From the NCBI RefSeq assembly GCF_004000825.1, contig NZ_BILZ01000054.1, forward strand, positions 1 to 38,561: a DNA stretch of 38,561 nt, written 5' to 3'. Made by a program: the position numbers and the translations under genes. Below the pieces are notes generated by a model. It saw only the letters and a program-made list of their open reading frames with translations. It was not told the DNA's origin and searched no databases. Source of the stretch: Paenibacillus kobensis NBRC 15729 (lineage in GTDB: Bacteria > Bacillota > Bacilli > Paenibacillales > Paenibacillaceae). Every line of letters starts with the position of its first letter. Position 1 is the stretch's first letter. Positions 9,301 to 17,419 of this stretch are shown here, one piece after another.

Positions 9301-9692
9301 GCGTCAGTTTCTGCGTCGCTAGCTGACAGCACCGCAGAGGTACCGGCACCGCTAATGCGTGCGGCATCCGCTGCGTTCCGCCCGGGAGGGCCCATTACAG
9401 CGTCTGCTTCATGCATCCGAATTTCGAGCAGTACAGCCGCGACGTGGCTGCAATAGCTGTCGTAGGAAGACAGCGTCGGGCATGTGCATTGCGCCACGGT
9501 CTTCCCTTCCTCATTCTGCGTAACGGTAACTTGAAAGCCCCCGTTTACACTAACCGTCGCTTCATATAGCGGCTTCCCCGGATCGGCATGCGTAAATATC
9601 ACTTTGCCGCCGCGGCGGTATGTCTCACCCTTGCGGTACGAAGTCACGCCGCACAGCCGTTGAATTTCTTGCTGCGATAACCGCATGCTCAT
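6324..9692 (-). CDS. SWIM zinc-finger and SNF2-family DNA-dependent ATPase
   Basis: This 1122-aa protein is a bacterial SNF2/Rad54-like ATP-driven DNA translocase. The N-terminal SWIM finger has C69-x-C71 and C81-x-H83. A long middle region of unknown fold follows. The ATPase has Walker A in DDMGLGKT (696-703), the DEAQ box at 796-799, and the C-terminal RecA lobe with FSQFTGML and the arginine-finger motif QQATDRAHRIGQ. Relatives act on DNA-protein complexes or transcription, but the exact role of this SWIM-SNF2 branch is not settled. Its ATG at 9692 overlaps the TGA of the upstream kinase gene by 4 bp (ATGA), so the two are translationally coupled. A second ATG lies two codons in. Confidence 0.93.
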   Translation of the reverse strand: MSMRLSQQEIQRLCGVTSYRKGETYRRGGKVIFTHADPGKPLYEATVSVNGGFQVTVTQNEEGKTVAQCTCPTLSSYDSYCSHVAAVLLEIRMHEADAVMGPPGRNAADAARISGAGTSAVLSASDAETDAAAVDAVKEERLTGAMLALFGGKPKRPSGTRTQFDTREPLESVFIVTPQRHRAGLMFGIELKVGPQPNKLYVVQKLHAFLDAVERREEYPFSKHFTYDPEHHRFPQRQDAVLQELIRIGGSDRMHASASSVQGRASLSAHDRMMLITPAGWETLLPKLTEATGVQLAVDNVVYEGMDLSDEPLPLRFLFEEGDGERADTARKNTESPSAPFFRLGVDGLDALTVMDAYGVAISQGKLLKLTEAQGKQLADLQSLLGQTSGNRFRISPEQMETFMERVVPGLMKLGGVHIAASVSEKVVHTPLKAKLYLDRVRDRLLAALEFHYGDIVISPLEGAEQRSSQDRIIMRDGVREQRILELMGQAEFFATEGGYMMSGDDAEYDFLYHIVPQLEELLDVYATSAVKTRIAVGIGEPTVKADVDVRTDWLEFKFELDGIPEKEIKKVLQAIEEKRRFYRLPNGSLAPLEGEEFAEIARLMNLMGVRYSELIDARLRVPSLRSLRLLDIDMEGRAVKLGRSLRQLLNNMRHPDSLNFPVPDELANVLRDYQTIGYQWLRTLAHYRFGGILADDMGLGKTVQSIAFILAMLPEIREQRLPALIVCPASLMYNWQQELQRFAPSIRSVIAAGDKPEREQRMSSQEADVIITSYPLLRRDAKAYAELAFHTLILDEAQYIKNYTTQTAQAVKQLQAKHRFALTGTPVENRLEELWSIYNAVFPALFPSRQMFHELTRESVAKRTRPFLLRRLKRDVLKELPDKIETLQSSELLPEQKKLYAAYLAQLRMETLKHLDDQDLDRNRIKILAGITRLRQICCHPALFVEGYRGSSAKLEQLLDIVEDCRSAGKRMLIFSQFTGMLELIRRELGVRGVQLFYLDGSTPPEERADLCTRFNRGERELFLISLKAGGTGLNLTGADTVILYDLWWNPAVEQQATDRAHRIGQKNVVQVIRLAARGTVEDKMHELQQRKMQLIDEVIQPGEQPLNAMTEADIREILQV

Positions 9693-10333
9693 CGCCCTTG
9701 TCCTTCCTTCGGGTCATCGGATCGATCTCCGCTGTCATGGCCGAATACGAAACGGTCCAGCCGGTCTAGCGTCTCCTCTGTCATCGGTTCCGAATTATCG
9801 AGATAGAGCACAGAGCCTTCCGGCAGCCTCCATCGGACTTCCCGGCGGACGAGCGATGCGCGGAACGTATCCCAATGGTCCAGCTTCCATTGATCCAGAG
9901 CCGATCCGCGCTGCCGGATTCGATCGTAATAATGCTGTTCGCTCGGCAAATAGACGAACACTGCCTTCGCTTCAATGCTGAACTCTCCTGTTTGCCCTTC
10001 TATAGCAGAGAGCTCTCGGGCAACCCAATCCGGGTCATTCAGCTCCTTCGTGAAAGGACCAATAACGACCGCATCGATCCCGCTTGCCGCATTCTCCAGC
10101 GCGGCATCCATCGTAATGCGATAGCCAAGATCGCGGCATCTTCTCTTATATTCGGAAGAATCGCGGTCGCTCGGATCGAGTCCCGCTTGCTTCATAATCG
10201 CTTCTGCTGCCGGACGAAGCAGCGTGTCCATATCCAGCACCGCCATCCGGCGGCGCCGCGCCAGCGCTTTCGCCAGCGTCGTCTTGCCGGCCCCCGCAGG
10301 GCCGACAAACCATACGATCCGGGCTTTCGCCAT
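9689..10333 (-). CDS. P-loop kinase/ATPase (AAA-like)
   Basis: This 214-aa protein has a perfect Walker A loop GPAGAGKTT at residues 10-18, then an adenylate/shikimate-kinase-like layout: an Asp pair after the second strand (LDMDTLLRP) and a basic lid region. It probably phosphorylates a small molecule or nucleoside; I cannot name the substrate. An upstream in-frame ATG at 10360 is possible, but the ATG at 10333 is preferred because GGGAGGG (10343-10349) is 9 nt away. The gene overlaps the SNF2 start by 4 bp, so the two are one operon. Confidence 0.85.
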   Translation of the reverse strand: MAKARIVWFVGPAGAGKTTLAKALARRRRMAVLDMDTLLRPAAEAIMKQAGLDPSDRDSSEYKRRCRDLGYRITMDAALENAASGIDAVVIGPFTKELNDPDWVARELSAIEGQTGEFSIEAKAVFVYLPSEQHYYDRIRQRGSALDQWKLDHWDTFRASLVRREVRWRLPEGSVLYLDNSEPMTEETLDRLDRFVFGHDSGDRSDDPKEGQGR

Positions 10334-10360
10334 CGTTTCCGTCCCTCCCTTAACCTGCAC

Positions 10361-10770
10361 AAAACTTTCATATGATTACGATAATAGCATATTCGCAGCG
10401 AAGAAGCGCCCGCTTGAGCCGCCTTACGCCTTGACACCGCAGCACCAAAAATGGCGCCTTAGAGTGAGTATAGCAAGGGAACGGTACAAAAAAAGGATGC
10501 AGACCGCAGGGATTTGAAGTTTCCATTGCATTATATGCAATGAAAACCACCGCATAAGGCAGAAAATGTAGCTCCGTTGTATTTCGTACATTGAGAATCG
10601 GGGAATAGGCACCAATTGAGCTTTATTCGTCACTAATTGAACTTTTCTAATTGTATGGAATGCAATGAGCGTTTCAGACAAGGTTCATTCAGTTTGTTTT
10701 CATTGCATGAAATGCAATGAAGATCAGTTGCTCTGCGCTAGGTGCCAGCGGTTATGCGATACGAAGAAAT
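10361..10770. other. Non-coding island with short palindromic repeats
   Basis: No credible gene is seen on either strand between the kinase gene and the MITE-like element. The stretch holds four related imperfect palindromes at 10527-10720, listed separately, and two extra AATTGA words near 10613 and 10635. It looks like a repeat-rich intergenic zone. The kinase promoter should lie at its left edge, but no clear -35/-10 pair was found. Confidence 0.6.
10527..10720. repeat. Cluster of four imperfect palindromes (TGYAT-NNN-RTRCA)
   Basis: Four units share the form TGYAT-3 nt-RTRCA followed by AYTGA-like bases: 10527-10543, 10578-10594, 10652-10668 and 10704-10720. Start-to-start distances are 51, 74 and 52 bp. 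All are in the same orientation, judged by the trailing TGA. The units are too short and diverged, and the spacers too variable, for a CRISPR array. They resemble interspersed intergenic palindromes of the kind seen in some Bacillales genomes. Confidence 0.7.
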
Positions 10771-10932
10771 GGAGCTGTCTCAAAAGTCTAATTATGCTCA
10801 TTGAAACCCCACTTATGACTGAAATTCTTCGAGGAAAAGGACCTCAGCCTCTACTCTCTAGTGGAATCTGAGGTCCTTTCGTGTGTAAATCGGGGGGTTC
10901 TCCTATCGTGCGAACACTTTTGAGACAGCCCC
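10771..10932. mobile_element. MITE-like element, 162 bp, with 17-bp terminal inverted repeats
   Basis: The ends are GGAGCTGTCTCAAAAGT (10771-10787) and its complement ACTTTTGAGACAGCCCC (10916-10932), with one mismatch. GGGGCTGTCTCAAAAG-type ends are known from IS1182-like insertion sequences. The inside has no transposase, only a further 12-bp inverted repeat (10836-10847 with 10868-10879). No convincing target-site duplication was found. It is best read as a non-autonomous or internally deleted element. Confidence 0.75.
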
Positions 10933-10958
10933 TTCCTTTCCTTGCTGACCGTGTATGC

Positions 10959-10989
10959 AAACCGCAATCCGGCAGCCGATTGCCGGTTT
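10959..10989 (-). terminator. Possible terminator of the germination operon
   Basis: A hairpin (AAACCG-CAATC with GATTG-CGGTTT, one bulge) lies 18 nt after the stop of the last ger gene on the minus strand. The T tract is short, so this is a moderate call. Confidence 0.5.
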
Positions 10990-11006
10990 CTCCTATTAGA
11001 TGTTCT

Positions 11007-12125
11007 CTACTTCGAAGCCGCCGCGCTAACATCCGGCTTCTTCCCGACCATGATCGACAGCCCCAGCATAAGGAGCGGCATTCCGAATGCAATGGGAACC
11101 GCGATGAACGGCCAGTAATGCTCGAGATAATCGATTGCGCGGAAATGATCTTCGATGACCCAATAACCGAAGAAACCGAGCACAATGCTTGACGGAATGA
11201 TCGTCCACTTATTATTTTTTAACCCGAACAACCGCGCCGCCCCCTCCGCCGTTCCATAGATGCAGAACATGACCTGGAACAACGCAGACAAGGAGTACAA
11301 TGCAATCATGATCATCTCATAACGCTGCAGGAAGTCGCCGATATGGGCGTTACGCGCCAACTTCATGCACGACACCGTGTATTGGCTCGTCACATCCGCC
11401 GATAAGACGGCGCTTTCCAGAATCGCCCACATGATAACGGATATCCCGCTCACGACGATGCCCATCACAGCCGCACGGCTACCCTTCTTCCCGACATCCT
11501 TGACGATCGGCAGCACTAAGGCTGCCAGCATGATCGCGAGCGCGCAATCCGCATCATAATGCAGACTTGCCGCCGCCGTTCGCTTCACGCCGGATTCGAA
11601 TACGGGAAGCAAATTGCGGATATCGAATTCGTGGGTCGAACCGATCGTAATGAGCAGGTTCAGCATAAAAATAAACGCCATCCCGACGAGCGCGATACGC
11701 CCCATTACCTCCAGTCCGTAAAAGCATCCGAGCGAGCCAACGAGCAGCGCTGCGACGATGAACATCCACAAAGGTGCTTCCGGCAAAAAGTAATCTTTCA
11801 AATGGTACACGAACGTAATCATTACGGGACCGAACGCGGCGATAAAAAACACAATGAATATCAACGCGATCAGAATCCCAAACCACCGGCCAAGCAGCGC
11901 CTCGCCAATGCCGATAAAGTCCCGTTCCGGCATCGCCCGTACAACGAGATACGTCGCATAAATCATAACCGCGCCCTGCAGAATGCCGAGCAGCGTCGCA
12001 ATCCACATATCCTGGCCGACGGCCCGTGCGAGCGTTCCCTGCGTAACCCCGATGGCTTTCACGTAAATGATATTTACGATCATCGCAACGAGCATGCCCT
12101 GCGAGATATAGATTTTGTTGGTCAT
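11007..12125 (-). CDS. gerKB: Spore germination protein, GerAB/GerKB-type transporter subunit
   Basis: The B subunit of a GerA-type germinant receptor in the spore inner membrane. It has 372 aa with about ten hydrophobic helices and belongs to the amino acid-polyamine-organocation transporter fold. In B. subtilis this subunit binds the germinant. The start YISQGMLVAMIVNIIYVKAIGV (residues 6-27) matches the usual first helix of the family. The ATG overlaps the stop of the C-subunit gene by 4 bp (12122-12125). It is the last gene of an A-C-B operon. The symbol is by family; the germinant is unknown. Confidence 0.92.
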   Translation of the reverse strand: MTNKIYISQGMLVAMIVNIIYVKAIGVTQGTLARAVGQDMWIATLLGILQGAVMIYATYLVVRAMPERDFIGIGEALLGRWFGILIALIFIVFFIAAFGPVMITFVYHLKDYFLPEAPLWMFIVAALLVGSLGCFYGLEVMGRIALVGMAFIFMLNLLITIGSTHEFDIRNLLPVFESGVKRTAAASLHYDADCALAIMLAALVLPIVKDVGKKGSRAAVMGIVVSGISVIMWAILESAVLSADVTSQYTVSCMKLARNAHIGDFLQRYEMIMIALYSLSALFQVMFCIYGTAEGAARLFGLKNNKWTIIPSSIVLGFFGYWVIEDHFRAIDYLEHYWPFIAVPIAFGMPLLMLGLSIMVGKKPDVSAAASK

Positions 12126-13306
12126 TTGACTTTCGTCCCCATCACTTTCACTACGGTGCTCTTAATCGACGCCTTCACCTGAATCGTCGGTTCGAGCTCC
12201 GAGAATATCGTGTCCCAACGCGGACCCAGCGTCCGCCATTCTTGCGGATACTTGTTGTGGAATATTTCGCCCAGCTTCAAAATATCAGTGTGGTACTGCT
12301 TAGCCTTGTCCACCGCACTCTCGACGCGCTGCTTCAGCTGCTGCTCGAGCTTTTGCGTAATCTCATGCTTCTTCCCGGTTAGTGTAGAATTACAGCCGCT
12401 CTCCACAATATCCGCATCCGTTTTCAACGTGATATTGAACTGAGGCTTGGATTGGCGGTAAAACGGCTCCACTTTCAGGCGGGCGTTATGAAATTCGAGC
12501 GATATTTTCTCATCACCTTCCGGGCAAGATACCACCTCAATCCCGTTGTCCAGCCGCTCCAGAAAAAACAATACGCCCCGCGTCTCCTTCGTCGTCAGCC
12601 ATCCCACCATTTTATCGTCGTGGAAAGCTGCTGAACCCGCCAATTCTACCTGTTTAATCGAGCCGTGCTCTTCCGGCTTCTTGTTCGATATGCCTCTTGG
12701 CACGAGCTGAAGTCTTGCAAGCAGCGACTGCGTCGTCGCGTTGAGATGCGTTTCCTCCAAATTCATCATGTTGCTGGCGGGAGCTTGTCCAACGATATGA
12801 TTGTTGCTGAACAGACGGTCCACCGCCTCACCGGGCACAACCTCCAGTCCGGTTATCGTTGCGATCACTTCGTCCGGACGGTTGGGCGTAACAGCGACCC
12901 AAGTGCTCATCCGCAATTCATGGTTGCGCGTGAAGAAATCGACCATGTCGTTAATTCCTTTGCGGGCGTAATCCTCATGCATGACGATTAGAAAATTGTG
13001 CGCCCAATACACTCTTCGCGACGTGAAACGCCCCAGATTGCGAATCGCTTCGAAGATCGTCTTCCCTTCCGCCGAGACCGAATAAATCGGCTGTCCCGTC
13101 CCGCCGGAAGGGGCACCGGTCTGCCCCCTCGCATCGGCGGGACGAATGATTTGGGCCGACAGCCGGATCGTTCCTGGCTTCTCGCCTAAGTCCAGCCCGA
13201 CCGCCGCGACGATGGCGAGCTGGTTAATTTGACGAACACCCGTACAGGAGGTCGTCGAGATGACCATTAGGCTAAACAGCACGAACGTAACCGCCAGCCT
13301 TCTCAT
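12122..13306 (-). CDS. gerKC: Ger(x)C-family spore germination lipoprotein
   Basis: The C subunit of the germinant receptor, a lipoprotein on the outer face of the spore inner membrane (394 aa). The N terminus has a signal sequence ending in a lipobox-like ISTTSC with the lipid Cys at residue 21. The body matches the Ger(x)C pattern: AIVAAVGLDLGEK near the start, EGKTIFEAIRNLGR, RRVYWAHN, and a basic helical end. Its ATG overlaps the A-subunit stop by 4 bp (13303-13306), and its own stop overlaps the B-subunit start. The three subunits should be made together in the forespore, but no sporulation sigma-factor promoter could be assigned. Confidence 0.92.
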   Translation of the reverse strand: MRRLAVTFVLFSLMVISTTSCTGVRQINQLAIVAAVGLDLGEKPGTIRLSAQIIRPADARGQTGAPSGGTGQPIYSVSAEGKTIFEAIRNLGRFTSRRVYWAHNFLIVMHEDYARKGINDMVDFFTRNHELRMSTWVAVTPNRPDEVIATITGLEVVPGEAVDRLFSNNHIVGQAPASNMMNLEETHLNATTQSLLARLQLVPRGISNKKPEEHGSIKQVELAGSAAFHDDKMVGWLTTKETRGVLFFLERLDNGIEVVSCPEGDEKISLEFHNARLKVEPFYRQSKPQFNITLKTDADIVESGCNSTLTGKKHEITQKLEQQLKQRVESAVDKAKQYHTDILKLGEIFHNKYPQEWRTLGPRWDTIFSELEPTIQVKASIKSTVVKVMGTKVK

Positions 13307-14916
13307 TGTGACCCGTCCTTGCCATTGCCTTTGCCATTGCCATTGCCTTTGTCCGGCTCAGGCATTAGATGTTCTCCCGACCGCACGCTGTCCTGCGCGA
13401 ACTCCGGACGATAATCCATCATCCACATCGGCAACCGCAGCACCATGTCCCGCTGAGCGGTTCGGCTGAACGGGCTCGCCGGAGCCAAATACGATTCGCC
13501 GAACGACCGGATCGACAACGCATGGAGGAGAAGCGCGAAGAACACCGTGGCGAACCCTAATAGCCCGAACAGGCCGGAAGCGATCAGCAGCGGGAAGCGG
13601 AATATTCTCAACGCCAGCGATGACGAATAGCTCGGAATCGCGAACGATGATATCCCTGTAATCGCGACAACGATAACCATGAACGGCGACACGAGACCGG
13701 CTTGAACCGCCGCCTGGCCGATAATAAGCGAGCCTACGATACTGACCGCTTGGCCGATCGGCTTCGGCATCCGTAAGCCCGCTTCCCGCATAAGCTCGAA
13801 TGCGAATTCCATCAGAAGCGCCTCCAGCAGAACCGGGAACGGCACGACTTCCCGGCCGGACGCAATCGTGAGCGCGAGCGAGGTCGGAATCATTTCGTGA
13901 TGGAAGGATACGAGCATGACATAGATGGACGGGAGCACGAGACTGATCATAAATGCGCAGTAGCGGACGAAGCGGAAGAACGTGCCGACCCAATACCGGT
14001 GATAATAATCGTCCGGCGCCTGGATGAACTGCCAGAAGAAGCTCGGCACGACGAGAACGACCGGCGTATTGTCGATAAAAATCGCTACGCGCCCTTCGAG
14101 CAGCGCGGATGCCACTTTGTCCGGCCTCTCCGTGCTCTGGATCGTATTGAATGGCGAGAACGGCGCATCCTCGATCATTTCTTCCACATAACCGCTTTCG
14201 AGAATCGCATCGATCTTAATCCGGCCAAGCCGCTGTTTCACCTCATCCACTAGCCCGATCTTCACCAGATCGGCAATATAAGCAATATTGATATCCGTCT
14301 TCGAACGGGTCCCGATGACCATTCCGTCGATCCGCAGCTGCGGGTCGCGGATTCTTCTGCGCACATGAGCGGTGTTCGTGCGAATGCTCTCCGAGAATCC
14401 GTCCCGCGGACCGCGTACGTTGTTCTCTGAGGCGGGCTCTTCGACGCCGCGGTCCTTCCAACCCTTCGTGCTGACGAGAATCCCTTCGTCGAATCCTTCG
14501 ATCAAGACGAGCGTGTCGCCCGACATCACAGCTGTAATCCCTTCTCCCAGCTTCAAGCACGGTTTCACCGACGCATTAATCATGAGTCTTGCCCGAATAT
14601 CCTCGGCGGAAGGCAGCTTGTCTGGTTCATGATGCAGTTCTCCGCCGAACACAATTAATGCCTTCAAGATCGATTCCACGATGACGGTATCGACCAAGCC
14701 GTCCACATAGCAGCAAATACCCGGTCGGTCGGCGCTCCCGCAGAGCATAAAATCCCGCTTCTGAAAATCGACGCTTGAGCCCATAATGTGATCAATATCC
14801 GCCCGATTGTCCTTCAACATCTGCTTCAGCGGCTGCTTCAGCATCTCTTGGACTTCGGCTGCGATCTTCGCATTCTCTTCCGCTATTTGGCGGGTATCCG
14901 CGGCTACTCCTGTCAT
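13303..14916 (-). CDS. gerKA: Spore germination protein, GerA/GerKA-type subunit
   Basis: The A subunit of the germinant receptor (537 aa). A large N-terminal soluble domain (about 1-290) precedes about five membrane helices, and a hydrophilic C-terminal tail follows. Family marks include DKLPSAEDIRARLM, EGFDEGILVSTKGWKDRGVEEP, ENNVRGPRDGFSESIRTNTAHVRRRI in the N domain and PVVLVVPSFFWQF before the helices. An in-frame start at 15015 would add 33 residues; the ATG at 14916 is preferred because GGGAGGAGAG (14926-14935) lies just upstream and the family starts near here. The tail ends in a Gly-Asn-Lys repeat encoded by repeated hexamers (13320-13350). First gene of the A-C-B operon. Confidence 0.93.
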   Translation of the reverse strand: MTGVAADTRQIAEENAKIAAEVQEMLKQPLKQMLKDNRADIDHIMGSSVDFQKRDFMLCGSADRPGICCYVDGLVDTVIVESILKALIVFGGELHHEPDKLPSAEDIRARLMINASVKPCLKLGEGITAVMSGDTLVLIEGFDEGILVSTKGWKDRGVEEPASENNVRGPRDGFSESIRTNTAHVRRRIRDPQLRIDGMVIGTRSKTDINIAYIADLVKIGLVDEVKQRLGRIKIDAILESGYVEEMIEDAPFSPFNTIQSTERPDKVASALLEGRVAIFIDNTPVVLVVPSFFWQFIQAPDDYYHRYWVGTFFRFVRYCAFMISLVLPSIYVMLVSFHHEMIPTSLALTIASGREVVPFPVLLEALLMEFAFELMREAGLRMPKPIGQAVSIVGSLIIGQAAVQAGLVSPFMVIVVAITGISSFAIPSYSSSLALRIFRFPLLIASGLFGLLGFATVFFALLLHALSIRSFGESYLAPASPFSRTAQRDMVLRLPMWMMDYRPEFAQDSVRSGEHLMPEPDKGNGNGKGNGKDGSQ

Positions 14917-15017
14917 GACGCCGATCTCTCCTCCCGAATTGGTATAGCCTGGCAGCGAAACAGCAATAATAACGGCAATAATGCGCGCGATACCTGCAGG
15001 CAAAGGGGGCAGCAACT

Positions 15018-15221
15018 GTGGACCTGTACCATTCTTGGTTGTATCAGAAAATCATTAACACACAGTGGTTTATGTGGACCATCGTGTACGTCACACTTGG
15101 GATCAACATTCTGGCACCGGCCATCGTCTGGTTCTTTAACAACTATAGACGGTTGTTCAAGAAACCAGCGGATCCTTCGAATAAACAATCGCAACCGTCA
15201 GGGGCAAATGGGGATGAATAG
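15018..15221 (+). CDS. Small membrane protein divergent from the ger operon
   Basis: A 67-aa protein with one clear hydrophobic helix (about 18-40, Trp, Ile, Val and Leu rich). A basic patch (NNYRRLFKK) and a polar tail follow, so it is probably a single-pass inner-membrane protein. The start is GTG at 15018, with AAAGGGGG 8 nt upstream. It starts 101 bp from gerKA in the opposite direction and ends before a strong hairpin. Some GerA-type receptors have a small D subunit of about 70 aa; this might be one, but D subunits usually have two helices and lie in the operon. It could also be unrelated. Function is not established. Confidence 0.65.
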   Translation: MDLYHSWLYQKIINTQWFMWTIVYVTLGINILAPAIVWFFNNYRRLFKKPADPSNKQSQPSGANGDE

Positions 15222-15284
15222 CAATATTCAATATTCAAGTATAGTGTCCCGCGCTTCTGGATGATTATTCCTGCATTAAACATG

Positions 15285-15337
15285 AAAAGGCTGTTCTCGG
15301 ATAGATGATGGATCATCTGCTCCGCGAACAGCCTTTT
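15285..15337 (+). terminator. Strong intrinsic terminator of the small membrane protein gene
   Basis: A long hairpin has the outer stem AAAAGGCTGTTC with GAACAGCCTTTT and an inner ATGATG...CATCT pairing. The T run lies at its 3' end. It would also work partly on the other strand. Confidence 0.85.
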
Positions 15338-15442
15338 GAATAAGGAGTCTTTTACCCCGCCCTGGCAGCCGACTGCGTTTCCCCGCGTGCGCTCAGGCAG
15401 CCTGTTTTGTCATCTCATTCCTAAAACTTTTAAACAATCCAA

Positions 15443-15481
15443 AATGCCGATGTTCCCCCTGCACGGGGGGACATCGGCATT
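15443..15481 (-). terminator. Intrinsic terminator of htpG
   Basis: A nearly perfect stem joins AATGCCGATGT (15443-15453) and ACATCGGCATT (15471-15481), enclosing a C-run/G-run inner stem. It lies 26 nt after the htpG stop. Downstream on the minus strand is TTTTGGATTGTTT. Confidence 0.85.
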
Positions 15482-15506
15482 CGAATAGCTTATAATGGGC
15501 TCTCCA

Positions 15507-17381
15507 TTACACCATGACTTTGCAAATATCGTTCGTGAACGCAACCGGATCTTGGATCGGAAGACCTTCGATCAGAAGCGCTTGGTTGTACAGCAGGTTC
15601 GTGAACAGCTTCAGCTTCTCCGGGTCGGAGGCTTGCGCAGCCTTCAGCGTCTGGTAAACGTCATGGTTGACGTTGATCTCCAGCACTTTGTCCGCTTGAA
15701 CTTCACCGCCGTTAGGCATCGCGTTCAATATTTTCTCCATCTCGATCGATACTTCGCCCTCAGCCGACAAGCAGACCGGATGCGACTTCAGACGCTTGGA
15801 CGCTTTGACCTTCTTCACTTGACCGGCAAGAATCGTCCCCATCTGCTCGAACAGATCTTGGTTCTCTTCTGTATCCGCCGCTTTGTCGTCCGCGTCCGGC
15901 TCGATGCCCAGGTCACCGCTCGATACCGACTTGAACGACTTCTCCTTGTAGCTGTTCAGCGCCTTGATCGCGAACTCGTCGATGTCGTCGGTGAAGTACA
16001 GAATCTCGTAGCCTTTGTCCGCCACAAGCTCCGTCTGCGGCAGTTTCTCAATCCGGTCGATTGAATTGCCCGTTGCGTAATAGATAAACTTCTGATCCTC
16101 TGGCATTCTCGACACGTACTCGTCCAGCGTCACCAACTTCTTCTCCTTCGAGGAGTGGAACAGAAGCAGATCTTGCAGATCGTCCTTGTTCGCGCCGAAG
16201 TCGTTATAGACGCCGAATTTCAACTGGCGGCCGAACGATTCGAAGAACTTCTCGTACTGCTCGCGCTCATCCTTCGCGAGGCTGACCAATTGGCTTTTGA
16301 TTTTGTTCTTAATATTCTTCGCGATCAGCTTCAATTGGCGGTCATGCTGCAACAACTCGCGCGAGATGTTGAGCGACAAGTCTTCGGAGTCGACCATCCC
16401 TTTGACAAAGCTGAAATAGTCCGGAAGCAAATCCGAGCACTTGTCCATTATGAGAACGCCGTTGGAGTACAGCTCCAAGCCCTTCTCATACTCTTTCGTA
16501 TAGTAATCGAAAGGCGTACGCTCTGGAATGAACAGAATCGCGTTATAGACTACAGCGCCGTCAGCGCTGATATGAATATGCTTAATCGGCTTGTCGAAGC
16601 CGTAACGTTTCTCGAAATAGAAGTTCTCGTAGTCTTCGTTCGTCAGCTCGCTCTTGTTCTTACGCCAGATCGGAACCATGCTGTTGACCGTCTGCTCTTC
16701 TACGATTTCCTCGAATTCGCCCTCTGCGCCTTCCTTCGGCCGCGACGTCGGGAAGTCCATTTTGATCGGATAGCGGATGAAGTCGGAATACTTCTTCACG
16801 ATCGCCTTCAGCCGGTACGGCTCCAGAAACTCATCGTACTGGTCGTCCTCGGTATTCGGTTTGATCGACATGATGATCTCGGTACCGACCGTCGCCTTGT
16901 CGCAAGGGGTGATCGTATAACCGTCCGCGCCTTCGGATTCCCATTTGTATGCCTGGTCGCTGCCGAGCGCTTTGCTGATAACCGTTACGACATCTGCAAC
17001 CATGAACGACGAATAGAAGCCGACGCCGAATTGGCCGATGATGTTGTGGCCGTCCTTCGCTTCGTTCTCCTGTTTGAAGGCGAGCGAGCCGCTCTTCGCG
17101 ATCGTGCCCAGATTGTTCTCCAGATCCTCCGGCGACATACCGATACCCGAGTCTGCGATCGTAAGCGTACGTGCTGCTTTGTCCGCCGTTATTTTAATAA
17201 AATAGTCTTCTTTGTTGAATACGAGCTGATCGTCGGTCAGCGCTTTGTAATAAATTTTGTCGATGGCATCACTGGCATTCGAAATGAGCTCCCGCACAAA
17301 AATTTCACGCTGAGTGTAGATCGAGTTGATCATCATTTCGAGCAGTCGCTTCGATTCTGCTTTGAACGCTGTTTTCGTCAT
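15507..17381 (-). CDS. htpG: Molecular chaperone HtpG (Hsp90)
   Basis: The cytoplasmic Hsp90 chaperone, 624 aa, which matches the bacterial family (B. subtilis about 626). The N-terminal GHKL ATPase has [12 protein letters not shown] (31-42), the ATP-lid motifs DSGIGM (77-82) and [11 protein letters not shown] (116-126). The middle-domain client-binding signature [15 protein letters not shown]-type (here [17 protein letters not shown]) and the C-terminal dimerisation domain are also present. A longer start at 17399 is possible; the ATG at 17381 is chosen because GGAAGGAGA lies just upstream. Regulation is visible: a sigma-A promoter and a CIRCE operator precede the gene. It is a single-gene unit with its own terminator. 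Confidence 0.97.
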   Translation of the reverse strand: MTKTAFKAESKRLLEMMINSIYTQREIFVRELISNASDAIDKIYYKALTDDQLVFNKEDYFIKITADKAARTLTIADSGIGMSPEDLENNLGTIAKSGSLAFKQENEAKDGHNIIGQFGVGFYSSFMVADVVTVISKALGSDQAYKWESEGADGYTITPCDKATVGTEIIMSIKPNTEDDQYDEFLEPYRLKAIVKKYSDFIRYPIKMDFPTSRPKEGAEGEFEEIVEEQTVNSMVPIWRKNKSELTNEDYENFYFEKRYGFDKPIKHIHISADGAVVYNAILFIPERTPFDYYTKEYEKGLELYSNGVLIMDKCSDLLPDYFSFVKGMVDSEDLSLNISRELLQHDRQLKLIAKNIKNKIKSQLVSLAKDEREQYEKFFESFGRQLKFGVYNDFGANKDDLQDLLLFHSSKEKKLVTLDEYVSRMPEDQKFIYYATGNSIDRIEKLPQTELVADKGYEILYFTDDIDEFAIKALNSYKEKSFKSVSSGDLGIEPDADDKAADTEENQDLFEQMGTILAGQVKKVKASKRLKSHPVCLSAEGEVSIEMEKILNAMPNGGEVQADKVLEINVNHDVYQTLKAAQASDPEKLKLFTNLLYNQALLIEGLPIQDPVAFTNDICKVMV

Positions 17382-17419
17382 GAACGGATCTCCTTCCAAA
17401 CTTCAAATTACGATTGTTG

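Noticed and set aside
10527-10720. CRISPR array
   Set aside because: Units are only 17 bp, diverged, with variable spacing of 51-74 bp; no leader and no cas genes in the window.
10771-10932. Intact insertion sequence
   Set aside because: Only 162 bp between the inverted ends and no transposase frame.
14917-15015. Extended N terminus of gerKA
   Set aside because: The extra 33 codons look hydrophobic but ATG at 14916 has the strong ribosome site and fits the family start.
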